Made by a program: the position numbers and the translations under genes
Part shown: piece by piece, positions 7,986-16,231 of the stretch
How the letters are laid out: each line of letters starts with the position of its first letter
Position numbering within the stretch: the stretch's first letter is position 1
Notes under the pieces: model-generated
Seen by the model: the letters and a program-made list of their open reading frames with translations, nothing else
Told to the model about the DNA's origin: nothing
The model's database searches: none
Source of the DNA: Pseudarthrobacter sp. L1SW
Lineage (GTDB): Bacteria > Actinomycetota > Actinomycetes > Actinomycetales > Micrococcaceae
Direction: 5' to 3'
NCBI RefSeq assembly: GCF_020809045.1
Contig: NZ_CP078079.1
Location: forward strand, 3,720,001-3,784,000
Length of the DNA: 64,000 nucleotides

Positions 7986-9146
7986 ATGCCGGGAGCAGAA
8001 GTTGAGGTTGTCTGGACTTCGCTGTCAAAGGCGTGGCGGAAGGCCCAGTACGAAGAACTGTGGCTGCAGTTCCGGCCCCGTGGCTCGAAGGATGTTTTTG
8101 AGGCAGTTGAGGCTGCGGTCCAGGTGGCGAACCAGGCCGTTCTGGACTCCGGTTGGGATGACGTGTTCACGGAAGGAGTCTCGGATTCGGTTGCCGGTCC
8201 GGTGGCGCTGATGAGCAGGGCCGGGAGAGAGGAAGGAGTGCGCTGCTGGTTCGCTGCCTTCGCGCAACATTTGGAGTCCGTCGGGAAATCCGGGCGAGTC
8301 ACCGCGGCTCCGGAGGCGTTTTTGCCGGAATGGTTGAGCGGCGGACAGGTACCACAGCAGCTGACCGCGTTTGTGTCCTACCAGACCAAGGATCTGACCC
8401 TATTGGACGCCGAAGAAGAACGCCGCACCTGGCACGTCCCGGAGGCCCTGACAGCACAGATCGCCGACGCTGCCACGGCATGGGGCCGCTTCGAGGGAGC
8501 CGACGTCTACCTTTACCGCAACATCCACCAGATCCGATCCAAGAACCCTGACGTGGGGCCCGCGATAGCTGCCGGCGCGATCAAATTCGCCATGGCCGGC
8601 GTGACCTACCTGCGGTCCAAACCACGCCGCTTCACATCAGCTTCGATGAGCCCCCTGGGACGGACCTGTTACGGGGTTATGGACGACACGATGTCCTGGC
8701 AGGACCGCTTGGCCCAGGTCAGCCGGGCCATGACCGCGTTCCCAGTGGACACCGATCTGGCGTTCATACGACATAGCAAAGCGCTCACCATCTCCTGGAG
8801 TGACCTCGCCGGTGCCAGGCCAGCTCTTCCTCACGTCGAGGAACATCACGTCCGCTACAACAGGCACCTGAACGGCCAGTACATCCCCGATGCCCACGGA
8901 ATCCAGCTCCTCACCGACGCCCACCTGAAACACGCCAACGACCTCTCCGACTGGAACATCATTGACCTTGGCGGGGGAAAGCATCTCGTGCAGGCCAAAG
9001 ATCTGCAGCCCTGGTATGCCACTATCGACCCCGAACCGGAAACACTGGCAAAGGCACGCGCTGACTTCGGCGGCATGATTCTGACCGAGCAGATTATCGC
9101 GGACATCCCTCCACCCTGGTCTCGGCCGGCGGGACTGCCGGAATAA
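7986..9146 (+). CDS. Hypothetical protein, no recognised family
   Basis: The ATG at 7986 is preceded by a very strong purine-rich site (GGGGGGAGAG, 7971-7980); an upstream GTG at 7953 is less likely because it lies before that site. The product is 386 residues, soluble, with no signal peptide or membrane segment. Trp, His and Asp are frequent (for example EEHHVRYNRHLNGQYIP and DLGGGKHLVQAKDLQPWY). I see no catalytic motif that I can name. The gene sits alone in a lower-GC patch next to a decayed recombinase, which suggests it arrived by transfer. The open frame over 1.1 kb with its own ribosome site argues that it is real. Confidence 0.6.
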   Translation: MPGAEVEVVWTSLSKAWRKAQYEELWLQFRPRGSKDVFEAVEAAVQVANQAVLDSGWDDVFTEGVSDSVAGPVALMSRAGREEGVRCWFAAFAQHLESVGKSGRVTAAPEAFLPEWLSGGQVPQQLTAFVSYQTKDLTLLDAEEERRTWHVPEALTAQIADAATAWGRFEGADVYLYRNIHQIRSKNPDVGPAIAAGAIKFAMAGVTYLRSKPRRFTSASMSPLGRTCYGVMDDTMSWQDRLAQVSRAMTAFPVDTDLAFIRHSKALTISWSDLAGARPALPHVEEHHVRYNRHLNGQYIPDAHGIQLLTDAHLKHANDLSDWNIIDLGGGKHLVQAKDLQPWYATIDPEPETLAKARADFGGMILTEQIIADIPPPWSRPAGLPE

Positions 9147-9254
9147 CGGTGGATCCGTGGTTGGCCTGACACGCCGGGTGTTGCCTGGCGGGGAGGACTG
9201 ATCATGAGCGGAACCATGGATCCCGTGGCACCAAGGCCTCTCATTACCCTAGGG

Positions 9255-9341
9255 TTATGCGGCGGAGGCTTCCCGTACGTAGAGCAGTCTTCCAACAAAT
9301 CCGGCTGTAACCAGGATCGCGGCAATGAACCAGTAGTTCAC
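9255..9341 (-). CDS. Possible 28-residue single-pass membrane peptide
   Basis: From a GTG at 9341, preceded by GGGAGGG, the frame encodes a 28-residue peptide that is almost entirely one hydrophobic segment (YWFIAAILVTAGFVG) followed by a basic/acidic tail (RLLYVREASAA). It could be a genuine small membrane protein or the C-terminal remnant of a lost transporter. It lies just downstream of the HAD gene on the same strand. No family can be named. Confidence 0.3.
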   Translation of the reverse strand: MNYWFIAAILVTAGFVGRLLYVREASAA

Positions 9342-9369
9342 GCCCTCCCAGGGAACGTGCCGCGGACAC

Positions 9370-10071
9370 TTAACAACGTCTGCTGGGATTCTTCGAAAGA
9401 ATGGAACGCAGTTCCGCCAAGCTTTGAATTGAACCCTCTGATGGGTTGCTCCCCCGGGCGAGGTGTACGGCTTGTAACCCGGCATTCCGGGCGCCTTCAA
9501 CGTCGACGGTGTAATTGTCACCGACGTATAGAACCTGGGCTGGCGATACCTTCAGTTCCTTGCACGATTCTAGGAAGGCCTCTGATGCGGGTTTGGCGTG
9601 GCCGATCAGTTCCGAAGTGAAAATCCTGTCCACGAGTGGTTCGAGACCTATTTTCTTTACTTTCGCCCTCTGCTGGTCGTCATTTCCGTTAGTGAGGACG
9701 CTGACTGGCATACGATCCTTGCGTAGTCCGCGCAGAACGGGAACGGCGTCTGGAAACGCCGTCCATCCATTCTCATAACTACTGAGGTAGGCCAGGAAGA
9801 GCTCGTCAAGCATTCCTTCCGATTCGGGGACCGTAACCCGGGCAAAGGGGAGGAAGCGGCGCAGCCGCTCACGCCGCTGCTCATCGAAAGAAATCTCCTT
9901 TCGGAGGAACTGGTCGTAGCAGGCCTGTTCGATTTCGAACCAAGAAAAGCGCAATTCCTCGGAAAACTCAGCTCCTAGATGCTTGAGGAATCCTGCCACC
10001 CCGGCGGTGGCGGACGCCTGATGGTCGAACAGTGTGTTGTCAAGATCAAAAAGAACCGCGCGAATTTCCAC
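9370..10071 (-). CDS. HAD-superfamily hydrolase (subfamily IA, YjjG-like)
   Basis: The 233-residue protein carries all four HAD motifs: DLDNT with the nucleophile Asp at the N-terminus, LTNGN (motif II), a Lys in GHAKPAS (motif III) and VGDNYTVDVEGA (motif IV). A helical cap lies between motifs I and II, as in nucleotide or phosphoglycolate phosphatases. These are cytosolic Mg-dependent phosphatases with broad substrate ranges, so the natural substrate is not predictable. The start is a GTG with a weak ribosome site. It lies inside the foreign-looking patch on the opposite strand to the preceding unknown gene. Confidence 0.85.
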   Translation of the reverse strand: MEIRAVLFDLDNTLFDHQASATAGVAGFLKHLGAEFSEELRFSWFEIEQACYDQFLRKEISFDEQRRERLRRFLPFARVTVPESEGMLDELFLAYLSSYENGWTAFPDAVPVLRGLRKDRMPVSVLTNGNDDQQRAKVKKIGLEPLVDRIFTSELIGHAKPASEAFLESCKELKVSPAQVLYVGDNYTVDVEGARNAGLQAVHLARGSNPSEGSIQSLAELRSILSKNPSRRC

Positions 10072-10324
10072 CTGCCAAGGCTAGCGGCCCTAGGCAAAAT
10101 AGCAGATTCAGGCGAGAAAAGTTCGGCACGGATGACCCTTTGCTATCCAAAGCCCCGGGCCCGGCGTCACCCGTAAAGGGCCTGCCCGCACAGCGTCCCG
10201 TTAGCCGGTCGGTCGACGCGCGGCTGGTTTGAAAAAATCATGGCGTAGCGCGGTCCTCCTTACTAATTCCCGTATGCCCCGCCCGATAAACCTCTCCGCG
10301 AGGTTGCCTTATCTGCGACCCTCC

Positions 10325-10341
10325 GGTGTCTCGAAACCCTT
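10325..10341 (+). repeat. 17-bp inverted repeat, right copy
   Basis: GGTGTCTCGAAACCCTT matches the reverse complement of 7762-7778 at 15 of 17 bases. It is followed at once by the 10-bp palindrome GAGACGTCTC. It may be an end of, or a recombination site for, the degraded element containing the recombinase at 10501-11010. Confidence 0.5.
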
Positions 10342-10423
10342 GGGATACGAGACGTCTCATTGGCCCTGTCCCGCGGGATCCTAGTTCCCGTGAAATCATG
10401 TGACTTTCTCTGCGTCCGGCGAT

Positions 10424-10484
10424 TCTCATAACTATGTATCGAAACCTTCTACTCGAATCGGCGAACAAATCATTAGTTATGAGA
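10424..10484. repeat. Inverted repeat (10-bp arms) upstream of the recombinase, res-like
   Basis: TCTCATAACT (10424-10433) and AGTTATGAGA (10475-10484) form a perfect 10-bp inverted repeat separated by 41 nt, ending 16 nt before the recombinase start. Serine resolvases commonly act at paired sites just upstream of their own gene, so this is a candidate res or crossover region. Confidence 0.45.
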
Positions 10485-10500
10485 CACATCCGAGGCAGTC

Positions 10501-11010
10501 ATGTCGAAGCTTATTGGCTGTGCACGAGTTTCGACACGGCAGCAGTCCACGGACCGGCAGCGGGTGGATCTATTGGCCGCCGGCGTTCGACGCGATCACC
10601 CCTACATCGACCAGGGCGTCTCCGGAGCACGCGCGCCGCGACCAGAGCCTGATCAAGAGCGCTTGATGCCCTTATGGAGGGTGACACCCTCGTCATCACG
10701 ACTCTGGAACGGCTCAGGCGATCCACCCAAAACATGCTCGCGTTTGCCGATGAACTCCGCAGTAGGGGCGCCGCCCTGCGCGTCCTCAACCTGGGCGGAG
10801 GGGGACGTCGACACAGCGACACCGATGGACTCTATGTTGCGAAGAGAAGCTGGCAGGGACCTTGGCGGCAGGCCCCGCCTGGTTACTGATAGTCAGATCA
10901 GGAGCGCTGTTCGCCTGGTCAAAGGTGGCGAGCCCGCTGCGCAGGTTGCGGGGGATCTCGGAATGTCCCGAGCGGCGTTCTACAGGAGGTCAAGAGCGCT
11001 TGCGGACTAG
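10501..11010 (+). pseudogene. Degraded serine recombinase (resolvase/invertase family)
   Basis: The first frame starts with MSKLIGCARVSTRQQSTDRQ, the resolvase N-terminus with its catalytic Ser in ARVST. After about 50 residues the homology moves to another frame (10674 on), which gives the LVITTLERLRRSTQNML block. It then returns to the first frame for the C-terminal helix-turn-helix (RRREAGRDLGGRP-like, then MSRAAFYRRSRAL). The segment that normally holds the long E-helix between DSM and RREAG is also missing. At least two frameshifts and an internal deletion mean no active enzyme. It is the clearest sign of a mobile element in the window. Confidence 0.85.
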
Positions 11011-11113
11011 CAGGGCGAGACTTAGCGCCACAGAAAGACCGCCATTTACCGCCAACATTCACAGCTGAGGACCACAGCCGCAGGCGATGTCCTGTCGTGA
11101 CGTGGAATGGGAC

Positions 11114-11713
11114 CTACCTGGCAGCGACGGCAAGGAACTTGATGGGAAGCTCCTGGAGTTCCAGGGGGCCGTGCGGCCCCTCGCCGTCAAGCAGGAGCGA
11201 GTCGCCGGGTTCCATGGTGTATTCGTACCGGCCGTGCCCGTACACCATCCTGCCGGCAAGCATGTAGATGAACTCCGTCCCAGGGTGCTGGAAGAGCGGG
11301 AAAACGTCCGAGGCGTCCGTCAGCGTCACCAGGGTCGGCTCCAGCGCGTCCGTTCGGTCCTTGAGGGTGCCGAGGACGCGGTATTCGTGCCCGTGCTGGG
11401 TGCCGCTGCGCACTGTGAGGCTGCCCTCCCCGCTCTTGGTGAAGGTGGCGTCCCGGTCCGTGTCCGCACCGCGGAACAGCGCAGTCACCGGGATCTTAAG
11501 CCCGTCCGCGAGGCGTTGCAGCGTGGTCAGGGAACAAGAGGTGCTGGCGGTTTCAATCTTCGAGATCATCGCCTTGGACATCCCGGTGCGGGCAGCAAGC
11601 TCGGCAGAGGACATGCCCTGGGAAGTGCGGTAGTGCCGCAATTGGGCGGCGATTACCCGCTCGAGTTTTCCGGCAGCCTCGTCCCGGGCGCGTTCGGTCA
11701 TGAGAGCCATCAT
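11114..11713 (-). CDS. XRE-family transcriptional regulator with C-terminal cupin domain
   Basis: The 199-residue protein has an N-terminal helix-turn-helix (SSAELAARTGMSKAMISKIE, about residues 35-54) and a C-terminal cupin barrel with HPGTEFIYMLAGRM and MEPGDSLLLDG. This PuuR/SutR-like layout usually senses a small amine or amino acid through the cupin. Such regulators often accompany glnT/glx clusters. Here about 3.6 kb of foreign-looking DNA separates it from glnT, so a regulatory link is plausible but unproved. The start could also be the ATG at 11701. Confidence 0.85.
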   Translation of the reverse strand: MMALMTERARDEAAGKLERVIAAQLRHYRTSQGMSSAELAARTGMSKAMISKIETASTSCSLTTLQRLADGLKIPVTALFRGADTDRDATFTKSGEGSLTVRSGTQHGHEYRVLGTLKDRTDALEPTLVTLTDASDVFPLFQHPGTEFIYMLAGRMVYGHGRYEYTMEPGDSLLLDGEGPHGPLELQELPIKFLAVAAR

Positions 11714-11895
11714 AGGTGGCCGGACGGAACGGCCCGGTGGCAGCCGCCCCGGCCGCCGAACCGTGGGACAAGGCCCCCGTCAGCGGACGCACCCTTGGGC
11801 GGGCGGCTAAGCTGGGGACACCCCCGCCGCTGCGACGCGCGGCACGGGTGGGGCAGCGGTGACCCATAACACTGGTCGCGGGAGGAAAGACGGAG

Positions 11896-12894
11896 ATGGC
11901 GCGAGCGACAGTGCAGGACGTCGCGAAGACGGCAGGGGTGTCCGTGGGCACCGTCTCCCGGGTCCTGAACGGAAGTCCGGCCGTCAGCGAGTCCAGCAAG
12001 GAAAAGGTCACCGAGGCCATCCGCCAGCTCAACTACCGCCCGCTCGCCTCCGCCCGCGACCTGCGGCGGGACCGGACCATGCGCATTCTGGCGCTGGCCA
12101 AAAACCTCAATTCCCCCATCATCAGCGAAGTGTTCCGGGGGATCAGCGATGCCGCGGCACTCTCCGGCTATGTCAGCCTTATTGCCCCGACCGCCGGGGA
12201 CCCCGAACGGGAGCAGCAGCTGGTGGACATGCTGCGCAATGGCTCCGTGGACGGCCTGGTGATGTTTTCACCAACGATGCCCGATGAGGACATCGGGGAC
12301 ATGGCCGAGCAGCAAAGCGTCGTCCAGGTCTGCGAGATCGCCAATGCCGAGGCCGCCTTCGGCGTTGCCATCGATGACCGCCAGGCCGCCTTCGACATCA
12401 CCCGGCACCTCATCAAGACGGGCGGCCGCCGGCTGGCGATGATCGGCAACAGGGCAGCACGCTCCGGCCGGCTGCGCGAGGAGGGCTTCCGGCTGGCGGC
12501 CGCCGAGGCAGGCCTGCCCGCGGACCAGATACTCTTCGTGGAGGGAGACTTCGACTTCCGCACCGGGCGCGTCCAAGCCAAGGACCTCCTGAAGGCGGAG
12601 CCGCTTCCCGACGCCGTCTTCTGCGGCAGCGATACGGTAGCCGCAGGATGCGTCCGCGCAATTACCGACGCCGGGCTGCGGGTTCCGGAGGACATCGCAG
12701 TGGCAGGTTTTGACGATTCCGTGCAGGCGGAAATGTGCATCCCGGAACTGACCACCATCAGGCAGCCGGCCTACGAGATGGGCCGCCTGGCCTTTGAGGC
12801 CCTCCTCGCCAGGATGACCACACCGGGCCCGCACCGCAGGGGCAGGACATTCCTCCCTCATGAGCTCGTGGTCAGGGACTCCACCAACAGCTGA
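11896..12894 (+). CDS. LacI-family transcriptional repressor of the disaccharide operon
   Basis: At 332 residues this is a standard LacI/GalR repressor. The N-terminal helix-turn-helix is TVQDVAKTAGVSVGTVSRVL (residues 5-24), followed by the hinge NYRPLASARDLRR and a periplasmic-binding-protein-like sensor domain ending in HELVVRDS. It lies directly upstream of, and in the same direction as, an ABC sugar uptake operon. Two perfect LacI-type palindromes sit in the 140-bp gap, so repression of that operon is strongly implied. The inducer is likely a disaccharide or its metabolite, given the ThuA/ThuB-like genes downstream. Confidence 0.9.
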   Translation: MARATVQDVAKTAGVSVGTVSRVLNGSPAVSESSKEKVTEAIRQLNYRPLASARDLRRDRTMRILALAKNLNSPIISEVFRGISDAAALSGYVSLIAPTAGDPEREQQLVDMLRNGSVDGLVMFSPTMPDEDIGDMAEQQSVVQVCEIANAEAAFGVAIDDRQAAFDITRHLIKTGGRRLAMIGNRAARSGRLREEGFRLAAAEAGLPADQILFVEGDFDFRTGRVQAKDLLKAEPLPDAVFCGSDTVAAGCVRAITDAGLRVPEDIAVAGFDDSVQAEMCIPELTTIRQPAYEMGRLAFEALLARMTTPGPHRRGRTFLPHELVVRDSTNS

Positions 12895-12930
12895 CGGAGG
12901 GTTGACAGCCTCGCGTGGCGCCTGTCACAC

Positions 12931-12954
12931 TTCTTTGGAATCGATTCCAAAGAA
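12931..12954. promoter_or_regulatory. LacI operator 1 (24-bp perfect palindrome)
   Basis: TTCTTTGGAATCGATTCCAA begins a fully symmetric 24-bp sequence centred on TCGA. Its core TTGGAATCGATTCCAA is repeated exactly 44 bp downstream. The central CG step and symmetry are typical of LacI-family operators, and the adjacent lacI-type gene makes the assignment straightforward. Confidence 0.85.
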
Positions 12955-12978
12955 CAGAAGCAGCCATCGCGGCACACC

Positions 12979-12994
12979 TTGGAATCGATTCCAA
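12979..12994. promoter_or_regulatory. LacI operator 2 (16-bp perfect palindrome)
   Basis: TTGGAATCGATTCCAA is identical to the core of the operator at 12931-12954. Centre-to-centre spacing is 44 bp, about four helical turns, which would place two repressor dimers on the same DNA face between the repressor and the transporter operon. Confidence 0.85.
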
Positions 12995-13035
12995 AGCAAC
13001 TCGAAAATGACGCCAGCCCGGCAAAGGAGCCACTT

Positions 13036-14325
13036 GTGGACTTGATTCGACGTACTTCCCCGCGCCTCACCGTTGCCGCCGCTGCGGCAATAGCCGTAGG
13101 CCTCGCGCTCAGCGGGTGCGGCGGTGGCGCGGCCCCCCAAGGCGCGGACCAAGCGGCAGCTGCCGATCCGTCGTCGGCAGCCAACGCAGCCGGCAACCTC
13201 AACGTATGCGGCGGCAAAGACGCCTCCGGCATCTACAAAGGCACGGCCGAGGCCTTCACCAAGGCGAACGGCAAGGTCACGGCCAAATACACCGAAATCG
13301 GGGCCACCACCGACGAAGCCCGCACGCAGGCCGTGCAGCGGCTCGAGGGCAAGTCCACCGAATGCGATATCCTCCTCACTGACGTCATCTGGACCTCGGA
13401 GTTCGCCTCGCAGGGCTGGCTCCTGGACCAGACCAAACTCGTCGAAGCCAACAAGGACAGGCTCATTCCGTCCACCGTTGAGACCACCAAGTACGAGGAC
13501 AAGTACTGGGCCTCCCCGTTCTTCACGAACGCGGGGCTCATTTACTACCAGAAGGACAAAGTAGCCAAGCCGGAAACGTGGCAGCAGCTCTACAGTGAGG
13601 CAGCCGGGGCGCCGGGCAACAGCTTCGTCTACCAAGGCAAGCAGTACGAAGGCCTCACCGTGAACTTCCTTGAAATGCTCTACAGCGCCGGCGGAGAAGT
13701 GCTGGACAGTCAGGGCGAGGTCAAGATCGACTCCCCCGAAACCCGTGAGGTACTCGACTTCATGGTGAAGGGCCTCAAGGACGGCGCGGCGGACCGTGCG
13801 GTGCTGACCTACAACGAGGACCCCGCGCGCCTGGCCTACGAATCGGGCAACTTTGGTTACCAGCGCAACTGGCCGCACGTCTACCGCCTCCTCAATGCCA
13901 CCCCGCTGGCCGGGACCTTTGGCGTCGCCCCGCTGCCGGCATGGGAAGGCGGCAAGGCCTCCGGCGTCCTGGGCGGCTGGAACCTGGCAATCTCGGCCCA
14001 TTCGACCAACCAGGCCGCAGCCGTTGCCTTCATCGACTTCGCCACCACCCCGGACTGGCAGAAGCACGTAGCCATGGACTTCTCGCAGGCTCCCGTCAAC
14101 GAGGCAGCCTACTCGGACGCGGATGTCCTGGCGAAGATGCCGTTTGCCACCGAACTGCTTGCCTCCGTCAAGGGTGCCAAGCCACGGCCCATCTCCCCCG
14201 TCTACCCGCAGATCTCGCAGGCGATCTACAAGAACGTGTACGCCGTGCTCTCCGGCACCGCCACAACCGAGGACGCCGTGAAGACGATGGCCGAAGAGCT
14301 GAAGGCCGCAAAGGCGAGCTTCTGA
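13036..14325 (+). CDS. ABC transporter sugar-binding lipoprotein (ThuE-like)
   Basis: The GTG at 13036 has an AAAGGAG site 7 nt upstream. The 429-residue product starts with a lipoprotein signal (RR, hydrophobic AAAAAIAVGLALSG, lipidated Cys at residue 28). The mature part is a family 1 extracellular solute-binding protein with the usual late motif GGWNLAISAHSTNQAAAVAF. It would sit on the outer face of the membrane and deliver a sugar, probably a disaccharide, to the two permeases downstream. No ATPase gene accompanies the system, so it probably uses a shared MsiK-type ATPase encoded elsewhere, as is usual in actinobacteria. Confidence 0.88.
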   Translation: MDLIRRTSPRLTVAAAAAIAVGLALSGCGGGAAPQGADQAAAADPSSAANAAGNLNVCGGKDASGIYKGTAEAFTKANGKVTAKYTEIGATTDEARTQAVQRLEGKSTECDILLTDVIWTSEFASQGWLLDQTKLVEANKDRLIPSTVETTKYEDKYWASPFFTNAGLIYYQKDKVAKPETWQQLYSEAAGAPGNSFVYQGKQYEGLTVNFLEMLYSAGGEVLDSQGEVKIDSPETREVLDFMVKGLKDGAADRAVLTYNEDPARLAYESGNFGYQRNWPHVYRLLNATPLAGTFGVAPLPAWEGGKASGVLGGWNLAISAHSTNQAAAVAFIDFATTPDWQKHVAMDFSQAPVNEAAYSDADVLAKMPFATELLASVKGAKPRPISPVYPQISQAIYKNVYAVLSGTATTEDAVKTMAEELKAAKASF

Positions 14326-14327
14326 CC

Positions 14328-15287
14328 ATGGCCACCAAGTCCCTTTCCCCCGGTAACGGGAACAGTCACGGGGTGGCCACGCGCGGCGTGAACGGCCGCG
14401 ACCGGGCGGAGCGGAGGCTCGCATTCCGGATGACCGCCCCGTCCCTGGTCCTGATGGCCCTGGTGGCGGCAGTCCCCATTGGCTACGCACTCTGGCTGTC
14501 GCTGAACCAGTACAGCGTCCGCACCGCAGGCCTGTCCCGGTTTGTGGGCCTGGAAAACTACATCAGCGCCCTCAGCGGCCCCCAATGGTGGGCTGCGTTC
14601 GGCCAGACCTTCCTCTTCGCCGGACTCTCGGTCTCGCTCGAACTGGTCCTCGGGACGGCCATGGCCTTGCTGCTGAACCTGGCGTTCAGGGGCCGTGCAC
14701 TGCTGCGCACCGTTGTGCTGCTGCCTTACGCGGTGGTGACGGTGGTCAGCGCCATCACGTGGGAAACGATGTTCCAGCCCAACCTGGGACTCGTCACGAA
14801 CGTCCTTTCGATGCTGGGTCTGCCTGGCGGGGATGTGGTGTGGCTCGGCGAACATGGCTACGCCATGGCGGTGATCATCCTGGCCGACGTCTGGAAGACA
14901 ACGCCGTTCGCTGCGCTGATCATCCTTGCCGGCCTCCAGGTCATCTCCGCCGAGACCTACGAGGCAGCAGAACTTGACGGGGCCAGCAAGTGGCAGACCT
15001 TCACCCACATCACCCTGCCGCTGCTGCGTCCGGCGATTGTGCTCGCGGCGATCTTCCGCACCATGGATGCCCTGCGGGTTTTCGACCTTCCATTCGTGCT
15101 GACCCGCGGCGCCAACGGCACCGAGTCCATGTCGATGCTGGCCTACACCCAGCTGCGCGAAAACCGCCTGGTGGGCGAGGGATCGGCCCTGTCCATCCTG
15201 ACTTTCCTCACCGTCATGGCCGTTTCGGTGGTCTACATCCGCTTCGCCGGGGGCAACATCCGCGAAGTCGCCAAGGAGGAACAATGA
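14328..15287 (+). CDS. ABC sugar transporter permease 1 (MalF/ThuF-like)
   Basis: This 319-residue inner membrane protein has six predicted hydrophobic segments and the ATPase-contacting EAA loop (YEAAELDGASKWQTFTHITL). A basic cytosolic N-terminus precedes the first helix (PSLVLMALVAAVPIGYALW). The ATG lies 2 nt after the binding-protein stop, and the gene overlaps the next permease start by 4 bp (ATGA), giving a coupled heterodimeric pore. Confidence 0.88.
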   Translation: MATKSLSPGNGNSHGVATRGVNGRDRAERRLAFRMTAPSLVLMALVAAVPIGYALWLSLNQYSVRTAGLSRFVGLENYISALSGPQWWAAFGQTFLFAGLSVSLELVLGTAMALLLNLAFRGRALLRTVVLLPYAVVTVVSAITWETMFQPNLGLVTNVLSMLGLPGGDVVWLGEHGYAMAVIILADVWKTTPFAALIILAGLQVISAETYEAAELDGASKWQTFTHITLPLLRPAIVLAAIFRTMDALRVFDLPFVLTRGANGTESMSMLAYTQLRENRLVGEGSALSILTFLTVMAVSVVYIRFAGGNIREVAKEEQ

Positions 15288-16183
15288 GCACCCTGACAGC
15301 ACAGCGGGCGACGGCGGCACCGGCCACCGAGCGCAAGGCACCGAAGCGGCGTCTCCGGGGCGAGGCGAAGCTGCACCCCATCGTGTGGGTCTTTGTGGTT
15401 GCCGTGATGGGCTTTTCACTCATACCGTTCTACTGGCTGGTCAACACCTCCCTGAAGACCGGGCCCAGCCTGTCCAAGGGGGAACTCTTCCCGAGCCAGC
15501 CCACCCTGGAAAACTACCTGGCGGTGTTCCAGAACCCCGAGTTCCTCCTGGCCCTGCGCAACTCGGTGATTATCGCCGTCGTCACCACTACGGTGGCGCT
15601 GGTGTTCGCGTCCTTCGCCGCCTACGCCCTGGCCAGGCTCAAGATGCGCCGCAAGGCCTTGATCCTGACCCTGATCCTCTCGGTCACCACGTTCCCGGCC
15701 ATCGCCATCGCGGCCCCGATCTTCTCCATCTGGCGGGAAATCGGGCTCTATGACACCCTGCTGGGCCTCATCATCCCGAAGCTGACCTTCGCGCTGCCGC
15801 TGGCCATCTACACCTTGACGTCCTTCTTCAGGGAAATCCCGCGCGAGCTTGAGGAATCAGCGTACATTGACGGGGCCACGCCCTTCATGGCCTTCCGCAA
15901 GGTCATCCTGCCGCTGGCTGTCCCGGGCCTGGCAACCACCGCGATCCTCGTGTTCATCTCGGTGTGGAATGAATTCCTGCTGGCCGTCACGCTGACCACC
16001 TCACCGGAGTCCCGACCCGTTCCGGTGGCAATCGCGTTCTTCAGCGGTACCAGCGAGTTCGACCAGCCGCTGGGCACCATCAGCGCGGCGTCGGTGATTA
16101 TCACCGTCCCTCTGGTCATCCTTGTGCTCCTTTGCCAAAGGCGTATCGTGTCCGGCATGACTGCCGGTGCCGTAAAAGGCTAG
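15284..16183 (+). CDS. ABC sugar transporter permease 2 (MalG/ThuG-like)
   Basis: This 299-residue membrane protein of the MalG group has the EAA motif (RELEESAYIDGATPFMAF) and the typical first helix ending SLIPFYWLVNTSLKTG. The start overlaps the preceding permease stop (ATGA at 15284-15287). Together with that permease it forms the membrane channel of the sugar importer; nucleotide-binding subunits are absent from this locus. Confidence 0.88.
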   Translation: MSTLTAQRATAAPATERKAPKRRLRGEAKLHPIVWVFVVAVMGFSLIPFYWLVNTSLKTGPSLSKGELFPSQPTLENYLAVFQNPEFLLALRNSVIIAVVTTTVALVFASFAAYALARLKMRRKALILTLILSVTTFPAIAIAAPIFSIWREIGLYDTLLGLIIPKLTFALPLAIYTLTSFFREIPRELEESAYIDGATPFMAFRKVILPLAVPGLATTAILVFISVWNEFLLAVTLTTSPESRPVPVAIAFFSGTSEFDQPLGTISAASVIITVPLVILVLLCQRRIVSGMTAGAVKG

Positions 16184-16231
16184 AAACCCCAACCCAAGTA
16201 CCAGTAACACCACACAAGATAAGGAAAATCC

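Larger units (their letters stand above)
10072..10500. other. Gene-free region with recombinase-associated repeats
   Basis: No gene is supported here. The stretch holds several copies of a GTGTCTC-type half-site: GGTGTCTC at 10325, the palindrome GAGACGTCTC at 10349-10358, TCTCATAACT at 10424-10433, and its exact inverse AGTTATGAGA at 10475-10484. They lie directly ahead of the broken serine recombinase and look like its resolution or crossover sites, or the ends of the element that carried it. Confidence 0.5.

Noticed and set aside
7559..8302. Minus-strand genes in the 7.5-8.3 kb gap
   Set aside because: Three short overlapping frames in different registers with random-looking translations; the longest is antisense to the orphan gene.
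12925..14490. Minus-strand open frame of 521 codons opposite the sugar-binding protein
   Set aside because: Shadow of the lipoprotein gene on the plus strand; no ribosome site or domain.
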